Positions 8,826 through 18,760 of a DNA stretch of 64,000 nt are shown one piece after another (position 1 is the first letter of the stretch; each line of letters opens with the position of its first letter). The notes beneath the pieces are model-generated. The model did not search any database. It had not been told where the DNA came from and saw nothing but the letters and a program-made list of their open reading frames with translations. Origin of the DNA: Mesorhizobium sp. dw_380 (GTDB taxonomy: Bacteria; Pseudomonadota; Alphaproteobacteria; Rhizobiales; Rhizobiaceae); contig NZ_JAFFIW010000005.1 of assembly GCF_018588885.1 (NCBI RefSeq), positions 62,001-126,000 on the forward strand. Reading direction: 5' to 3'. The translations under genes and the position numbers were made by a program.

Positions 8826-9746
8826 TCAGCCATTCGATGTGATTTGACCACATCTGCAACACCTCGCGCTTCTCCTTGACGTTGCTATAGAGATCGTAAA
8901 TTTCGCCAATGTCTGTCAAGGACGCCGCCTTGTGATTCAGTATGTGCTCGATGACGTGTGGCAATACCTGCCGCCTGCCGAGATTTGTCGCGAGCGTCCT
9001 GCGCAGATCGTGAAGGGTCCAGTTCTCCAAAGCCACCCCGTCAGTATTGACCTTGCCGTCTAGAGCCTTCTTGCCCTTCGCGTAGCCTGAGAAGTGGCTT
9101 CTTTCGTTGCCCCTCGCAGGGAAAAAAACGTGTCATTGGTCTTCGGTACCGTCTGGGGGACCGACACCGCCAGTGTGGACAGCGGAATAAGCGTAGGCTC
9201 TTCGTTCTTCGTGCGGTCACCCGATAGTTCCATGTTCCGGCTTCAAGGTTGAGGACCAACGCATCGCGGCAACTTCCGTACGCCTCTGTCCGGTCAGAAT
9301 GAGCAGCTTGACGATGGAGCCGAACGAATAGCCGATATCGCCCGGTTCGGGCTCACAGCCCGTTCATATAGCCGCCAGTTCGGCATCGTTCACCACTCGC
9401 TTGCGCTTGACGATCGGGGCCGGATCCGGATTTTCCAATCCCTCGCGGGGAAACCGCGGATGAGCCGTTGCGGCGGTTTGCGACACCAGTTGAAAAATGC
9501 CCGCATACACCAGAAGGCCGTGTTAGCCGCTTGCGGGTGACCCCCGGCGACGATCTTCTTGGTGATGTTAGCAATGTCGGTGTCGATCACATGGTGGATA
9601 GAGCGACTCCCGAGGGCAGGCACAAGATACCGGTTCAGGCTGGCCTCGACCAGTGCGGTGTTTTGAGGGTCGTTACTCGGCGGCCTGGAGGTGACCGCCA
9701 TCGCCGTCCTCGGTATCGTCAGCGCTGATATGCGCCTGATCGGCAA
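8791..9746 (-). pseudogene. Tyrosine-type integrase, frameshifted
   Basis: On the minus strand, pieces of a phage/island-type integrase appear in order. They are a core-binding part (LNRYLVPALGSRSIHHVIDTDIANITKK and NTAFWCMRAFFNWCRK), a middle part (LVLNLEAGTWNYRVTARRTK) and the catalytic end (WTLHDLRRTLATNLGRR, HVIEHILNHKAASLT, IYDLYSNVKEKREVL) with the active-site R and H plus the Y of IYDLY. At least three frameshifts separate the parts, so it is inactive. It resembles P4-type integrases used by genomic islands. Confidence 0.75.
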
Positions 9747-9799
9747 GGAAGGCTGGCAGTTCCGATGGAGCTATGCTGGAATTTGGGTGACGAGGCTGA

Positions 9800-10255
9800 T
9801 CAAGCGGCGCTCTGCGGCTTCGTTTCGATGACCTGGATTCCGTCCAGGAACCTGGCACCTGCGATGAGTTTCGGCAACTGATTTTGTCCTTTCAATCGTC
9901 GCCACTTCCTGGCCGCGGCCAACAGCTTGAAGACCATCAGCTGGGCGGTTTTCGAGGATAGCGAGCCCTTGGTACGCACCGTGCGATAGCGAACGGTTGC
10001 AAAGACGCTTTCGATGGGATTGGACGTTCGCAGATGATCCCAGTGTTGGGCGGGGAAATCGTAGAGCGCCAGCGACGCAATATGATCTTTCGTCAGGCAG
10101 TCGACCGCCTTGGCATACGCCTCGGCCTCCATCTCGATCGCATGCGCAAGCAATTTGCGCGCGCCGCTGCGAAGTACATCCGTCAGGGTATCATCGATTT
10201 CGTCGGGCTGACGAAGGCGAACAATGTGTTGATAGTCTCGTTCATGGCGTATCAC
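9800..10255 (-). pseudogene. IS256-family transposase with in-frame internal deletion
   Basis: The 151-residue frame joins the N-terminus of an IS256 (mutator-type) transposase (TDVLRSGARKLLAHAIEMEAEAY) directly to its C-terminal part (AKAVDCLTKDHIASLALYDFPA, WDHLRTSNPIESVFATVRYRT, TAQLMVFKLLAAARKWRRL). About 200 residues carrying most of the DDE core are missing, but the reading frame is kept. The product could be made but cannot transpose by itself. Confidence 0.8.
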
Positions 10256-10362
10256 TCTCCTTGAGAGGTACTGGCAGGCTTCATCACCCGCCTCGATACG
10301 CCGCTCTCCTCAAGCCGCCATCATCCAGTTTCCGCCATGGCTCCCCCTGATTGATCCGCTTC

Positions 10363-10382
10363 ACCTGTGCAACTGCACAGGC
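10363..10382. promoter_or_regulatory. lux/tra-box-like palindrome
   Basis: The 20-base element has perfect outer arms, CCTGTGCA and TGCACAGG, around a two-base centre. It resembles lux boxes (ACCTGT...ACAGG) bound by LuxR/TraR-type quorum-sensing activators. It lies about 380 bases upstream of the fseA-like gene. In strain R7A the equivalent genes are TraR-activated, which makes a regulatory role plausible. No luxI or luxR gene is visible in the window. Confidence 0.35.
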
Positions 10383-10762
10383 TGCCCTAGCGGGGAGATT
10401 GGCCTCCAATGGCGAAAGCTTGCCGCAGGAGACCCTCCGATGACCGTGCCTATGGCGCCGCCGCTACGACAACTTGCCGACAAGCAGCGTGCGATCCACT
10501 GCCGCGCTACTGCGCCTTCAAGGGACGTCTGGATCGCGACGCAGGAGCCGATGACTGTTACGGGATCAATTCCAGGTCGCGCTGGCCGTCGCTGTGCCAG
10601 TTCGACGGTCTGGTGGCAATTTGGGCACATCTTCTGTCGCCGACAGTGGCGATGGCTGACGCTTCAACGAAACGGGGTCTTCGACGTCTGCTGCCTACGC
10701 CGATGCTTTGCGAAGTGGCATAATGTTTCGACGCACGCAGGCGCGGGCAGGGGATGTCAGTC

Positions 10763-11564
10763 ATGAATCTCCTGACTGGCGCGGATCAGGCCGATTGGCG
10801 GGATGAAAGATCATACGACTACACCGCTGGCCTGACGCTGCGGGAGTGGGCTTGGGAGTTCTTACGCCGCAATCCAGCGTTCCAGCGCGATCTGACCGCT
10901 GCGCGCCAGCATTGCAAGACTTGGTCTCTCCAATCCTTTCTCGATATGGTCGCGTCGGCCGGCGACCTGTCACGCTGGGGTGTTCTGTTTCGCGGAGTCT
11001 TGTGGCCGCGCTTCGGTCGTATTCTGGTGTCCGCTCTGGTGCGTCCATGTGCTGCCGGTCATTGCGGAACGGTTGCCTGCCTCGTCGCCGACACCGCCGT
11101 TCGAACTCTCGGCATTGCCCTGTCGTGCAATCGTCCTGCTGGCGCCCGACAAGAGCCAGCATGTTCTTCTTCGCAATGCGGACCACGCGCTGCAGCTCGC
11201 CGTCTCGGGCGCGAATATCCTCCACCCTGTTTGCCTGCATACGCAAGCCATCTGGCCCGCGGTGCTTTTAAAGCATCGACTGAGGGGACTGGAGTGCCTC
11301 AATGCTCTCAGTCTAGGGCAACAGTTGCCCCCCCGCTTGTTTGCGCCGGAAAAGCGCGGCGTTCGTTTGTCCTTCGTTCTTCGTGCGCTCGACGGTTCGC
11401 TCGCCGGAGCACCTCATCGCGAGCTCGCCGAAGTTCTCATCGGTCAACGGCGCGTCCATGCCGACTGGGCGGATCCTCGCGATCATCTGCGCGACCGCAT
11501 CCGTCGGGCCGTCTCGCGTGGCCGCGCGCTCATGAATGGTGGCTACAGAGATTTCCTAATTTGA
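10763..11564 (+). CDS. fseA: FseA-like excision activator (DUF6499 + DUF2285), read through a +1 frameshift
   Basis: Two overlapping frames together make one protein of about 267 residues. The first frame (10763-10990) is a DUF6499-like N-terminus (DWRDERSYDYTAGLTLREWAWEFLRR) ending SRWGVLF. The second, shifted +1 (from 10992), is a DUF2285 domain (LPPRLFAPEKRGVRL, HRELAEVLIGQRRV, RDRIRRAVSRGRALMNGGYRDFL) with a stop at 11564. In M. loti R7A, msi172 and msi171 are fused in this way by slippage of tRNA-Phe from UUU to UUC to make FseA, which activates the excisionase gene rdfS. The same TTT-C occurs here at 10988-10991. Start 10763 was chosen because AGGGG lies 9 bases upstream; an ATG at 10754 abuts that site. 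The first frame happens to stay open to 11818, but beyond the slip site it has no protein character. Confidence 0.75.
10988..10991 (+). other. Putative +1 programmed ribosomal frameshift site (TTT-C)
   Basis: In the upstream frame the codons read CTG TTT CGC. Slippage of tRNA-Phe by one base places it on TTC, and reading continues GCG GAG TCT in the DUF2285 frame. This is the slip reported for R7A FseA, at the same point in the protein (after the WG-x-x-F motif of DUF6499). Confidence 0.65.
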
Positions 11565-12046
11565 AAAGCGACAGTCCGCGCTGTGCGTCGGTGGATGAAC
11601 GTTCGCTCGCAGCTGTACCCGTCACCAACAGTTCGCCCGCCGACAGGACTGCATGGCGCCTTGCAAGTGCGCTCTGGTCTAGCTTGTCGATGCCGAAAAT
11701 GAGATGGGCGAGGGTGCCAAGGCGGTGGTTCATTAGGGCCGGCCTCGACCTGGACGCACATCATTGGTCGGAAAGCGGCGTGCACCGCAATGTCGCCATA
11801 GCAGCCAAGATCCTTTGAGTCCGGACCTGCAGTCCTGTTGGACCGGCGGGTGCAACAATATGGAGGGATTTGAGGCCTCACACCGTTCCCTGGTCGACAG
11901 CTCGGTCAGACATAGCACCCACCGCTTGATTATGGAAATGGTGTGCCTGGAGTGCAGCGAGTAGCGGCTTGCTGCGCACTGTCCTAAGAATAGCAGTCAT
12001 GACCCGTCTGGGGTTCTGCAACACGACGATTCAACCGCTTGGGCAT
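11565..12046. other. Intergenic, no gene recognised
   Basis: Several short frames on both strands cross this stretch. None shows a family pattern, a good ribosome binding site or consistent protein composition. Confidence 0.35.
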
Positions 12047-12139
12047 TGTCGCATATCCCACAATGTAGAATGCGCAACAGGGCAAAAGCTGATCCATCGG
12101 CGGTTTATCAATGCTTTTTGGCTTGGCACGGCACATGCA
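12047..12139 (+). promoter_or_regulatory. Two tandem NifA UAS plus sigma-54 promoter
   Basis: Two perfect TGT-N10-ACA sequences lie back to back at 12047-12062 and 12064-12079. They are followed by TTGGCACG-N4-ATGCA at 12124-12139, a sigma-54 promoter with exact GG-N10-GC spacing and one mismatch in the -12 element. Transcription would start near 12150 on the plus strand, heading to the small ORF at 12199. Confidence 0.6.
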
Positions 12140-12198
12140 ACGCAATCGGCAAAAGGCGCACGAACTGAGTGGCCCATCGGCCCTAGGAGCGCTGATTT

Positions 12199-12390
12199 AT
12201 GCCCTCCCAAGGCATGTCCGGCCCGGCAGCGAGCTCAGTCTCCTGCCGGGCATCCGTGTTTCAGGTCAACGGCGTTTGGAACTTCCAATTAGGTGGCGGC
12301 ATTGACCGCAGGCCGCCCCCCGGTGGGGCGGAGAGACAGTGCAGCAGGTTTCAAATCCCGCCCATGCAAAGATATTTCATTTCCAGATAG
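12199..12390 (+). CDS. Small ORF behind a NifA/RpoN promoter
   Basis: The 63-residue frame starts MPSQGMSGPAASSVSCRA and contains VFQVNGVWNFQLGGG. TAGGAG lies 9 bases before the ATG, and a sigma-54 promoter with two NifA sites lies about 60 bases further up, so transcription and translation signals are both good. The last 40 bases overlap the convergent gabD 3' end. I do not recognise the protein. It may be a real small symbiotic peptide or the surviving start of a longer NifA-controlled gene whose 3' part was replaced by the gabD locus. Confidence 0.4.
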   Translation: MPSQGMSGPAASSVSCRASVFQVNGVWNFQLGGGIDRRPPPGGAERQCSRFQIPPMQRYFISR

Positions 12391-13808
12391 TCCTCGAGGC
12401 CATGACGGGAACCCTCCCGCCCGATGCCGGATTGTTTGATCCCGCCAAACGGTGCCGCCTCCGAGGACATGCGTCCCGTGTTGATGCCAACCATGCCATA
12501 TTCCAGAGCCTCTGCCACACGCCAGACCCGCTTCAGGTTTGAGGCATAGAAGTATGCGGCGAGGCCGTAGATCGTGTCATTGGCCTCGCGCACGACCTGA
12601 TCCGCATCGTTGAAGCGAATGATCGGCGCGAGCGGCCCGAATGTCTCCTCTTGCGCGACTGCCATGACGCTGGAAATCTCGGTGAGGACCGTGGGTTCGA
12701 AAAACGTGCCATTCTTGCCGATACGCTGGCCCCCGCATCGTATTGTGCCGCCTTTCGCAATGGCATCTGCGATGTGAGACTCGATCTTGGCCAGAGCATG
12801 CTTGTCGATGAGCGGTCCGATGTCCACTCCGGCATCGAATCCGTCGCCAACCGACAAGTGCCGGATTCTTTCCACGAATTTCTTGACGAACTCATCGTGA
12901 ACGCTCGATTGGACGTAAATGCGGTTCGCGGAAACGCAGGTCTGGCCGGCATTGCGGAACTTCGCCTGGACCGCACCGTCAACAGCACCGTCAATGTCGG
13001 CATCATCGAAGATGATGAAAGGTGCATTGCCGCCGAGTTCAAGGCTGACCTTCTTGATCTGGTCAGAGCACTGACGCATCAGCAGCCGTCCGACCTCCGT
13101 CGAACCGGTGAAGCTGATCTTTCGAATCTTGGAATTGGTGCAGAGTTCACGGCCCACGCGATCACCTTCGGACGCATAGATCAGGTTGACCACGCCATCG
13201 GGAAAGCCGGCCTGATGGGCGAGGGCGAACATTGCGCCAGCCACAAGCGGCGTCTGTTCAGCGGGCTTGAGCACGATTGTGCAGCCCGCAGCCAAGGCCG
13301 GCGAGATTTTGCGCGCCACCATGGAGGCCGGGAAATTCCATGGCGTGATCGTGCCAACAACGCCGATGGGCTGCTTGATCACTAGCATTCGGCGGTCTGT
13401 CGAGGGTGCCGAGATCGTCTCCCCATAGACGCGATTGGCCTCTTCGGCATACCATTGCAGATACGCCGCCGCATGCGATACCTCTGAAATGGCTTCGGCA
13501 AGCGGCTTGCCCATTTCCGCAGTCAGAATCGCGGCGAGATCGCCTGCATGGTCGATGATCAGCTGATGCCATCGCCAAAGAACGTCGCTACGTTCTCGGG
13601 CCGTCAACGCGGCCCATCCCGACTGCGCAACATAGGCCTTGTCTACCGCAGCACGTGTCTCCTCCACGCCCATATCGGGAAGCTCTGCCAAAACTTCGCC
13701 GGTCGACGGATTGACGACCTCGAACGTCTTATTGCCAACTGGTCTGCCGAGTGCCGGCAGGCGGTCGATGGCTCCAAACAGGTGCGGGGATTTCAGGCGA
13801 CGGATCAT
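12351..13808 (-). CDS. gabD: NAD(P)-dependent succinate-semialdehyde dehydrogenase
   Basis: The 485-residue aldehyde dehydrogenase oxidises succinate semialdehyde to succinate, the last step of GABA degradation into the TCA cycle. The whole family length is present. Visible features are the coenzyme-binding VVGTITPWNFP, the conserved FTGSTEVGRLLM, the general-base SLELGGNAP at about residue 253, the catalytic cysteine in FRNAGQTCVSANR at about 287, EETFGPLAP and the C-terminal PFGGIKQSGIGREGS. The open frame reaches 14204, but ATG 13808 gives the normal length (E. coli GabD has 482); the extension has no conserved sequence. No strong ribosome binding site is seen. A decayed copy of its middle lies at 2880-3339. 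GABA is abundant in nodules, which fits a symbiotic role (inference). Confidence 0.9.
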   Translation of the reverse strand: MIRRLKSPHLFGAIDRLPALGRPVGNKTFEVVNPSTGEVLAELPDMGVEETRAAVDKAYVAQSGWAALTARERSDVLWRWHQLIIDHAGDLAAILTAEMGKPLAEAISEVSHAAAYLQWYAEEANRVYGETISAPSTDRRMLVIKQPIGVVGTITPWNFPASMVARKISPALAAGCTIVLKPAEQTPLVAGAMFALAHQAGFPDGVVNLIYASEGDRVGRELCTNSKIRKISFTGSTEVGRLLMRQCSDQIKKVSLELGGNAPFIIFDDADIDGAVDGAVQAKFRNAGQTCVSANRIYVQSSVHDEFVKKFVERIRHLSVGDGFDAGVDIGPLIDKHALAKIESHIADAIAKGGTIRCGGQRIGKNGTFFEPTVLTEISSVMAVAQEETFGPLAPIIRFNDADQVVREANDTIYGLAAYFYASNLKRVWRVAEALEYGMVGINTGRMSSEAAPFGGIKQSGIGREGSRHGLEDYLEMKYLCMGGI

Positions 13809-14231
13809 CGGCAGGCACAGGGGCAATACCGGATTCCTCCTCAACGCAGCGAACATCCAGGTCGACAGGCCGTCGGTGTGTATTCTGCACCAGCGGGTTC
13901 GTCCTAGGGCCTCGGCAAAGCAGTTGGTAGACCAAACATACGACAACAGTTCCGTTAGTTTGAGTGCCCGCGGTTCATCAGTTGATGGATTGAGCAGCCG
14001 GATGTTTGCTTCATCCACCCGCTGCCTGCTGGTGGCGTGCGAGTGTATTCTGCAAAAGGCGGCATGCATGCTGAGGAGCGCCTTTTCGGCGAGAGGCCCC
14101 TGGACCGCCAATGCCGCGCAAGGCCCGCGAAACGACTCCGCGGGTCTGCATGATCTGCTTGGCCCACCGGCCTCCATATTCGCTCTTCCCACGAGAAGCC
14201 CCAAGGAAGAAGGAAGGCGAGATGAGTTTCT
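13809..14231. other. Spacer between M16 protease and gabD
   Basis: The stretch holds the possible gabD promoter region on the minus strand. A 12-base sequence, GTGTATTCTGCA, occurs twice, near 13876 and 14043. The gabD frame happens to stay open through here, but the translation has no conserved features. Confidence 0.35.
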
Positions 14232-16907
14232 TTACTCATCCTTGCCGCCCAGCGGCGGGCCGACCACCAAAATGGCGGGCTCGGCCGAAAGCAGCTTCTT
14301 GGCCGCCGCCTTGACCTGTTTGAGCGTCACCCGACCGATGCTGCGGGCGCGACGCTGGTTGTAGTCGACGTCGGCATTTTGAATCTGCAAATCCAGGAGC
14401 CGGTCTGCAATCGAGCTGGTCGAGCCCAGACGGTCAATGGCATAGGTGCCGATCAGGTGCTTCTTCGCCGCCTTGAGCTCGGCCCCGGTCGGTCCTTGCT
14501 GCGCCATCTGCTTTACCACCTCTCGCACGATGCTCAGCGTTTGGGCGGCGCAATCCGAGCGTGTCTCTGTCGTAACCAGAAGCTTGTCAAGGGTCAGTTC
14601 AGAGCTGACGTGATAGGCAAGGCCGCGTTTTTGGCGTACCTCCTCGTAAAGGCGGGAAGTCAAGTATGAGCCGCCAAGGATGTCGTTCATCAGCACGGCG
14701 GCGTAGAAATTCGGCGCGCTACGCTTCACGCCAGGCCAGGCCAACGTTAGCGAAGTCTGCGGCAGGTCGTAGTTCTCCTCCACCAGTTGACCGAGTTTCG
14801 GCGCGACATCGTAGACGGGGACGAGGGTTTGTTGCTCAGGCAAATCACCAAACAGCTGGTCAAGCCTTTCCCTCAACGTGTTCGCGTCAATGTCACCCAC
14901 CACGGCAATATGGAGCCCGTCGCGAGCGAAAATGGCCTGGTGGAAGGCGAGAAGGTCGGACGGCGTGATGCCGGCGAGGCTCTCTTTTGTGCCTTCTCCC
15001 GGCCTTGAACAAGGATGCGCGCCGTAGATCGCGCGCAGCCATTTGCGCTGAGCGATTGCGCCAGGGTCTCGCTCGCTGCCGACGATGCCGGAGACAATCT
15101 CGGCGCGGACGCGATCGATCGGCCCCTGGTCGAAGCGCGGCGCGTTCAGCGCGAGCCGAAGCAGGCCGAACGCGGCGTCCTGCTTTTTGGAAAGCATGCA
15201 CACCGATCCGTAGATGTCGTCGCTTTGCGCGTCCAAACTCATTTCGGCGCCGGCATCGTCGAGCTTCACCTGGAAGGCATCGCTGTCGTAATGGCCAGCG
15301 CCTTCGATGAACAGGCCGGCCATCAGTTTGGCCATCCCCTCCTTCCCGACCGGGTCCTGCGTGGTGCCGCCGTTGAAGGCAAAGCCGATGTTGACGATTT
15401 CCACTGTGTGGTCCTCCACCAGCCAGGCGATGATGCCCTTTTCGGACTTCACCTCCTGGATGTTCATCGCAGCATGGGGCTGAGCGCCGAGCGTCATCTC
15501 TTGATTCTCCGTCTTGGGCAAGAGATAGCCCGTGGTCGAACGGTCGAACGCGAGATAGCGGGCGGCAACTGCTTTGATTTGCGCGGCGGTAACCCTGCGG
15601 ATGCGAGACGGCCGTTCCTCGACATCTTTCACGGTGCCGCCGGTGGCCAGCGTCGAGCCGTAGATGCAGGCGAGGTCGTCCTGGTCGTCTTCGGCAAAGA
15701 TCATATCGCGCACAAAGCGCTCCTTGGCCTTGCCCAGTTCCTCGCTGCTGACACCATCCTTGGCAATGCGAGCGACTTCGGCAGCGGCCGCCGCTTCGAG
15801 ATCGGCCAGCTTGGCATCGCCGCGCGGCGCGCCATAGATGGCGAACCTGGTGTCGTCGAGCATGGTGCCCTGGAAATAGGCGCAGGCGCTGGAAGCGATA
15901 CCTTGCTGGACAGCGAGCGCCTGGTAAAGCCGGCTGCGGTTACCGCCGCCGAGGATTTCGGACAGCAGGTCGAGCGCTTCGGCCTCGCCCGGCTTGGCGG
16001 TATGGTAAGACGGCACCACCCACTGCGTCGAAAAACTGGGCACGCTGACGCGGGCGTCGGAGAGCGTGACGGTGCGCCTGGTGTTCTGCTCGGGCTCAAC
16101 CGGCCGGATGCGCGGCGGCAGGTCGGGCCCGCGCGCCACCTTGCCATAGGTCTTTTCGGCCAACGCCCGCACCGTGTCCGGCTCGACGTCGCCGGCCACG
16201 ATCAGCACGGAGTTGTTGGGCCAGTAGTATTTTTCATAGAAGGCGGTGGCGTCGACGCGGTTCAGCTGCTCGATCTCCTGCATCCAGCCGATGATCGGGA
16301 TGCGATAGGGCTGGTTCTGCCACAGCGTCGCGTCGATCTCCTCATGGAGCACGTCCTGCGGGTTGGTGTCGGTGCTTGAGCGGCGCTCCTCGATGACCAC
16401 GTCGCGCTCGGTCTTGACGACATCGTCGGTGAGGATGAGGTTTCGCATTCGGTCGGCCTCGAAGCTCATCATCAGCTCGAGCGCCGACGGCGCCACTGTC
16501 TGATAGAAGGCGGTGTAGTCGGAGGAGGTGAAGGCGTTGTTGCAGCCGCCGATCTCGAACACTGCGCGGTCGAATTCGCCGCCCGCATGGTTGGTCGTCG
16601 CCTTGAACATCAGATGCTCGAAGAAATGGGCGATGCCGGATTTGCCCGGCGGCTCGTCGGCGCTGCCGATCTTGTACCACACCATGTGGGTGACGATCGG
16701 CGCCCGGTGGTTGGGAATGACGACCACCTCCATGCCGTTGTCGAGCACGAAATCCCTCGCCTTGCCGTCCTCCCATGCGACGGGGATCGGAGCCGGCCCC
16801 GCGCCGACCAACTCGGACGCAACGGACGTCCTGCGAAGCCCATGAGTGCGGGGCTTGCTTGGTAGTTCTGGTAGGGAGAGTGGGGTTATGGGCTGCGTTC
16901 CTGGCAA
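14232..16907 (-). CDS. M16-family zinc metalloprotease, two M16 modules (y4wA/y4wB-like)
   Basis: The 891-residue protein consists of two consecutive M16 (pitrilysin-like) modules. The first is catalytic, with the inverted zinc motif in [14 protein letters not shown] (HxxEH) at about residue 93 and a downstream Glu in the [10 protein letters not shown] region. The second (from about residue 455, [18 protein letters not shown]) lacks HxxEH, as is usual for the partner module. In Rhizobium NGR234 two separate symbiotic-plasmid genes, y4wA and y4wB, encode similar proteins; here they are fused. The longest frame begins with TTG and has no signal peptide. The conserved region starts at about residue 50 ([18 protein letters not shown]), so the natural N-terminus may have been altered. 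The same gene order, M16 then gabD, is repeated in decayed form at 2880-3810. Substrate unknown. Confidence 0.85.
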   Translation of the reverse strand: MPGTQPITPLSLPELPSKPRTHGLRRTSVASELVGAGPAPIPVAWEDGKARDFVLDNGMEVVVIPNHRAPIVTHMVWYKIGSADEPPGKSGIAHFFEHLMFKATTNHAGGEFDRAVFEIGGCNNAFTSSDYTAFYQTVAPSALELMMSFEADRMRNLILTDDVVKTERDVVIEERRSSTDTNPQDVLHEEIDATLWQNQPYRIPIIGWMQEIEQLNRVDATAFYEKYYWPNNSVLIVAGDVEPDTVRALAEKTYGKVARGPDLPPRIRPVEPEQNTRRTVTLSDARVSVPSFSTQWVVPSYHTAKPGEAEALDLLSEILGGGNRSRLYQALAVQQGIASSACAYFQGTMLDDTRFAIYGAPRGDAKLADLEAAAAAEVARIAKDGVSSEELGKAKERFVRDMIFAEDDQDDLACIYGSTLATGGTVKDVEERPSRIRRVTAAQIKAVAARYLAFDRSTTGYLLPKTENQEMTLGAQPHAAMNIQEVKSEKGIIAWLVEDHTVEIVNIGFAFNGGTTQDPVGKEGMAKLMAGLFIEGAGHYDSDAFQVKLDDAGAEMSLDAQSDDIYGSVCMLSKKQDAAFGLLRLALNAPRFDQGPIDRVRAEIVSGIVGSERDPGAIAQRKWLRAIYGAHPCSRPGEGTKESLAGITPSDLLAFHQAIFARDGLHIAVVGDIDANTLRERLDQLFGDLPEQQTLVPVYDVAPKLGQLVEENYDLPQTSLTLAWPGVKRSAPNFYAAVLMNDILGGSYLTSRLYEEVRQKRGLAYHVSSELTLDKLLVTTETRSDCAAQTLSIVREVVKQMAQQGPTGAELKAAKKHLIGTYAIDRLGSTSSIADRLLDLQIQNADVDYNQRRARSIGRVTLKQVKAAAKKLLSAEPAILVVGPPLGGKDE

Positions 16908-17995
16908 AGTGATCTGTTCCTCATTTTGAAGGATCTATGTCTCCCGAACGCCTATTGGGAGAAAGTGGATCGGCACGCGACGCCGAGCCACAGAGCCGTC
17001 AGCGTGTTGCTGGGCCTGACGCGAGCCTCATCTTTGGATGCGTCCGGGAAACTTTCGGCATGGTGAGGCCATGGGAAGTCTGCTCGTTATCCATTGGGTG
17101 TTTGCGGATACCTGAGCATGCCCCGTGCCAAGTAAGAAAGCCCCGATTCGCAAGGTTTGATCCAACCTTGATACTTGCGATATCCGACATTGTCGGGCAT
17201 CCGACAGAAAGCGCCTTTCGCCGGCGCGCCGGCTATGACGCTCGCCTCCTCCGGCGTGACGACGATCCTTTGGCGGGCGCCGCGCACACCGATCTGCCCG
17301 CCTATCAGCACCGCGACATCGAAGGACAGCGCGATCGTGACTGGATGGGTCTTACGCAAACATGCAGCAGTGCCACCGCGATCAGGACTTCATCCGCCCC
17401 ACAAAGACCCGAGCGCGAGGGACGACGTGTAAGGCAACATGTCATCCTCGATAATGATGCCGCGCATAAAGAGGTAAGGTCCCTCGTCGTACCGGCGAGC
17501 CCCTTCGCTGGGTCTCGCGAGGGTCTGGTTTGCGAACGTCGACCGACAGCATCACGGCATGGGCGGCCCCATCGGTAGGCAAGCATTGACCGTGCCATCA
17601 GCGTTGAGGCAGCGCAGAGCCCAATTTCCCGGTGCCAGCCGGTACGTTGGAGCTTCAACTGTGGCCAGCCAAGCGGGCCGAGGCCGTGAAACTCCTGATA
17701 CCCTGGACCGTCCGGATTGCAACGCACGACGCCTTGGTCTCGCGCCAACGTCCATTGACGCTCAGCGAAGCATCATGCGGACGAGCTGGGAAAGCTTGGC
17801 CGGGCCGGCGCCTTCCCAGGCGCACGGGACGCGCGACGACCCATGTGGACCTTGGATTTCACTACGCACTTACGCTGCTTTGGCCTTGTCAGCAGCCTGA
17901 GCATAAAGCGTGCTCAGCTTTCAGGGCGAGCCTCTTTCATGTTGATAGCATCTGTCGTCATTCAGGATCGCCCCATTTTCGCATGCCGCTTGCAG
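16908..17995. other. Long stretch without a convincing gene
   Basis: Open frames exist on both strands, the best being 17087-17359 on the minus strand with a hydrophobic start (HPVTIALSFDVAVLIGG), but frames change repeatedly and no family is recognised. This looks like decayed accessory DNA. Confidence 0.4.
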
Positions 17996-18013
17996 CTTTC
18001 AGACTGTTGTCAG
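17996..18013 (+). promoter_or_regulatory. Tandem-heptamer promoter element, copy C
   Basis: CTTTCAG-N4-TTGTCAG matches the elements at 20838 and 22594. An ATG follows at 18060, 47 bases after the element, the same spacing as the other copies, but the frame stops after five codons. Heptamers 11 bases apart are the usual form of an OmpR/PmrA-type response-regulator site. Confidence 0.45.
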
Positions 18014-18760
18014 CCAGGGCCGCCATAAAGGGTCTCGTTTAACGCATTCGGGAGGCTTCATGACTCGACCACATTAATTTCGGGCGGTTCGCCGGCGCTC
18101 CGAATGGCACTTAACACCAGATCCTCTCCAAACCCGTGATGATCCAAGAGGAAAACGAAAAATCCCTAAATCAGAAAAAAGCACCGATACGGTCGGCTCC
18201 AGGCTGATGAAATTGCGGTCTCACTGGCCACGCACGATACTTGCGATGGCGATGGCCATTGCAAAGGCCGGTCAAGCACCCAAGACGCTGACAAGCACGC
18301 CTCCGACCAAAGCTCGATCGTTGGCAGCCTTTCTAGCCGTATACTTGGGGCATTTTGGGCCGGCGATCCGGACGCCGATTAAAACCTGCCGGTCGTCTAA
18401 ATGGAATGGTTGGTCCGGGTCCTTACTGGACCTGCGCCAACCCGATCGGGCCGGCGCACAGGGGCACCCAGACAATTGGACACGTCGCCTTTGCGCGGCG
18501 GCTTGCACTTTCTCGGATGGCCTTTTTTCTCCCCGGGCGAAATCGAGCGAGCGGTGAGGCGGAGCCTTCGATTTTGCCGATCATGTCGTGTCGCTTCGAT
18601 CGAACTGCTCAGACGATGATAGCGGCATTGATTGCCGCGGCCGAAATGCGTTGTGTGAAGTACGATTTCTACGCCGTATACATACTGCCGTACAGTTCGC
18701 CATGTCAGCAGCCTTGCCAGCAATCCGCCCTGTGTCCAAATGTCGTCGAATTCACCGGTG
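18014..18760. other. Stretch without a recognised gene
   Basis: A promoter-like element leads into this region, but the ORF at 18060 is cut after five codons. Frames at 18207-18557 and 18355-18780 have no recognisable family content. It is probably the remnant of a third target gene of the neighbouring two-component system plus debris. Confidence 0.35.

Noticed and set aside
10991-11818. Continuation of the first fseA frame beyond the slip site (open to 11818)
   Set aside because: The translation after residue ~76 has no domain similarity, while the +1 frame gives a complete DUF2285 domain.
12335-12358. tRNA-end-like sequence GGTTTCAAATCCCGCCC, as at an island attachment site
   Set aside because: The T-loop base that must pair with the conserved C is wrong, and no acceptor, D or anticodon arm is found upstream.
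15015-16379. 454-codon open frame on the plus strand opposite the M16 protease
   Set aside because: It is a GC-rich shadow of the protease gene. The minus-strand translation has full domain content and this one has none.
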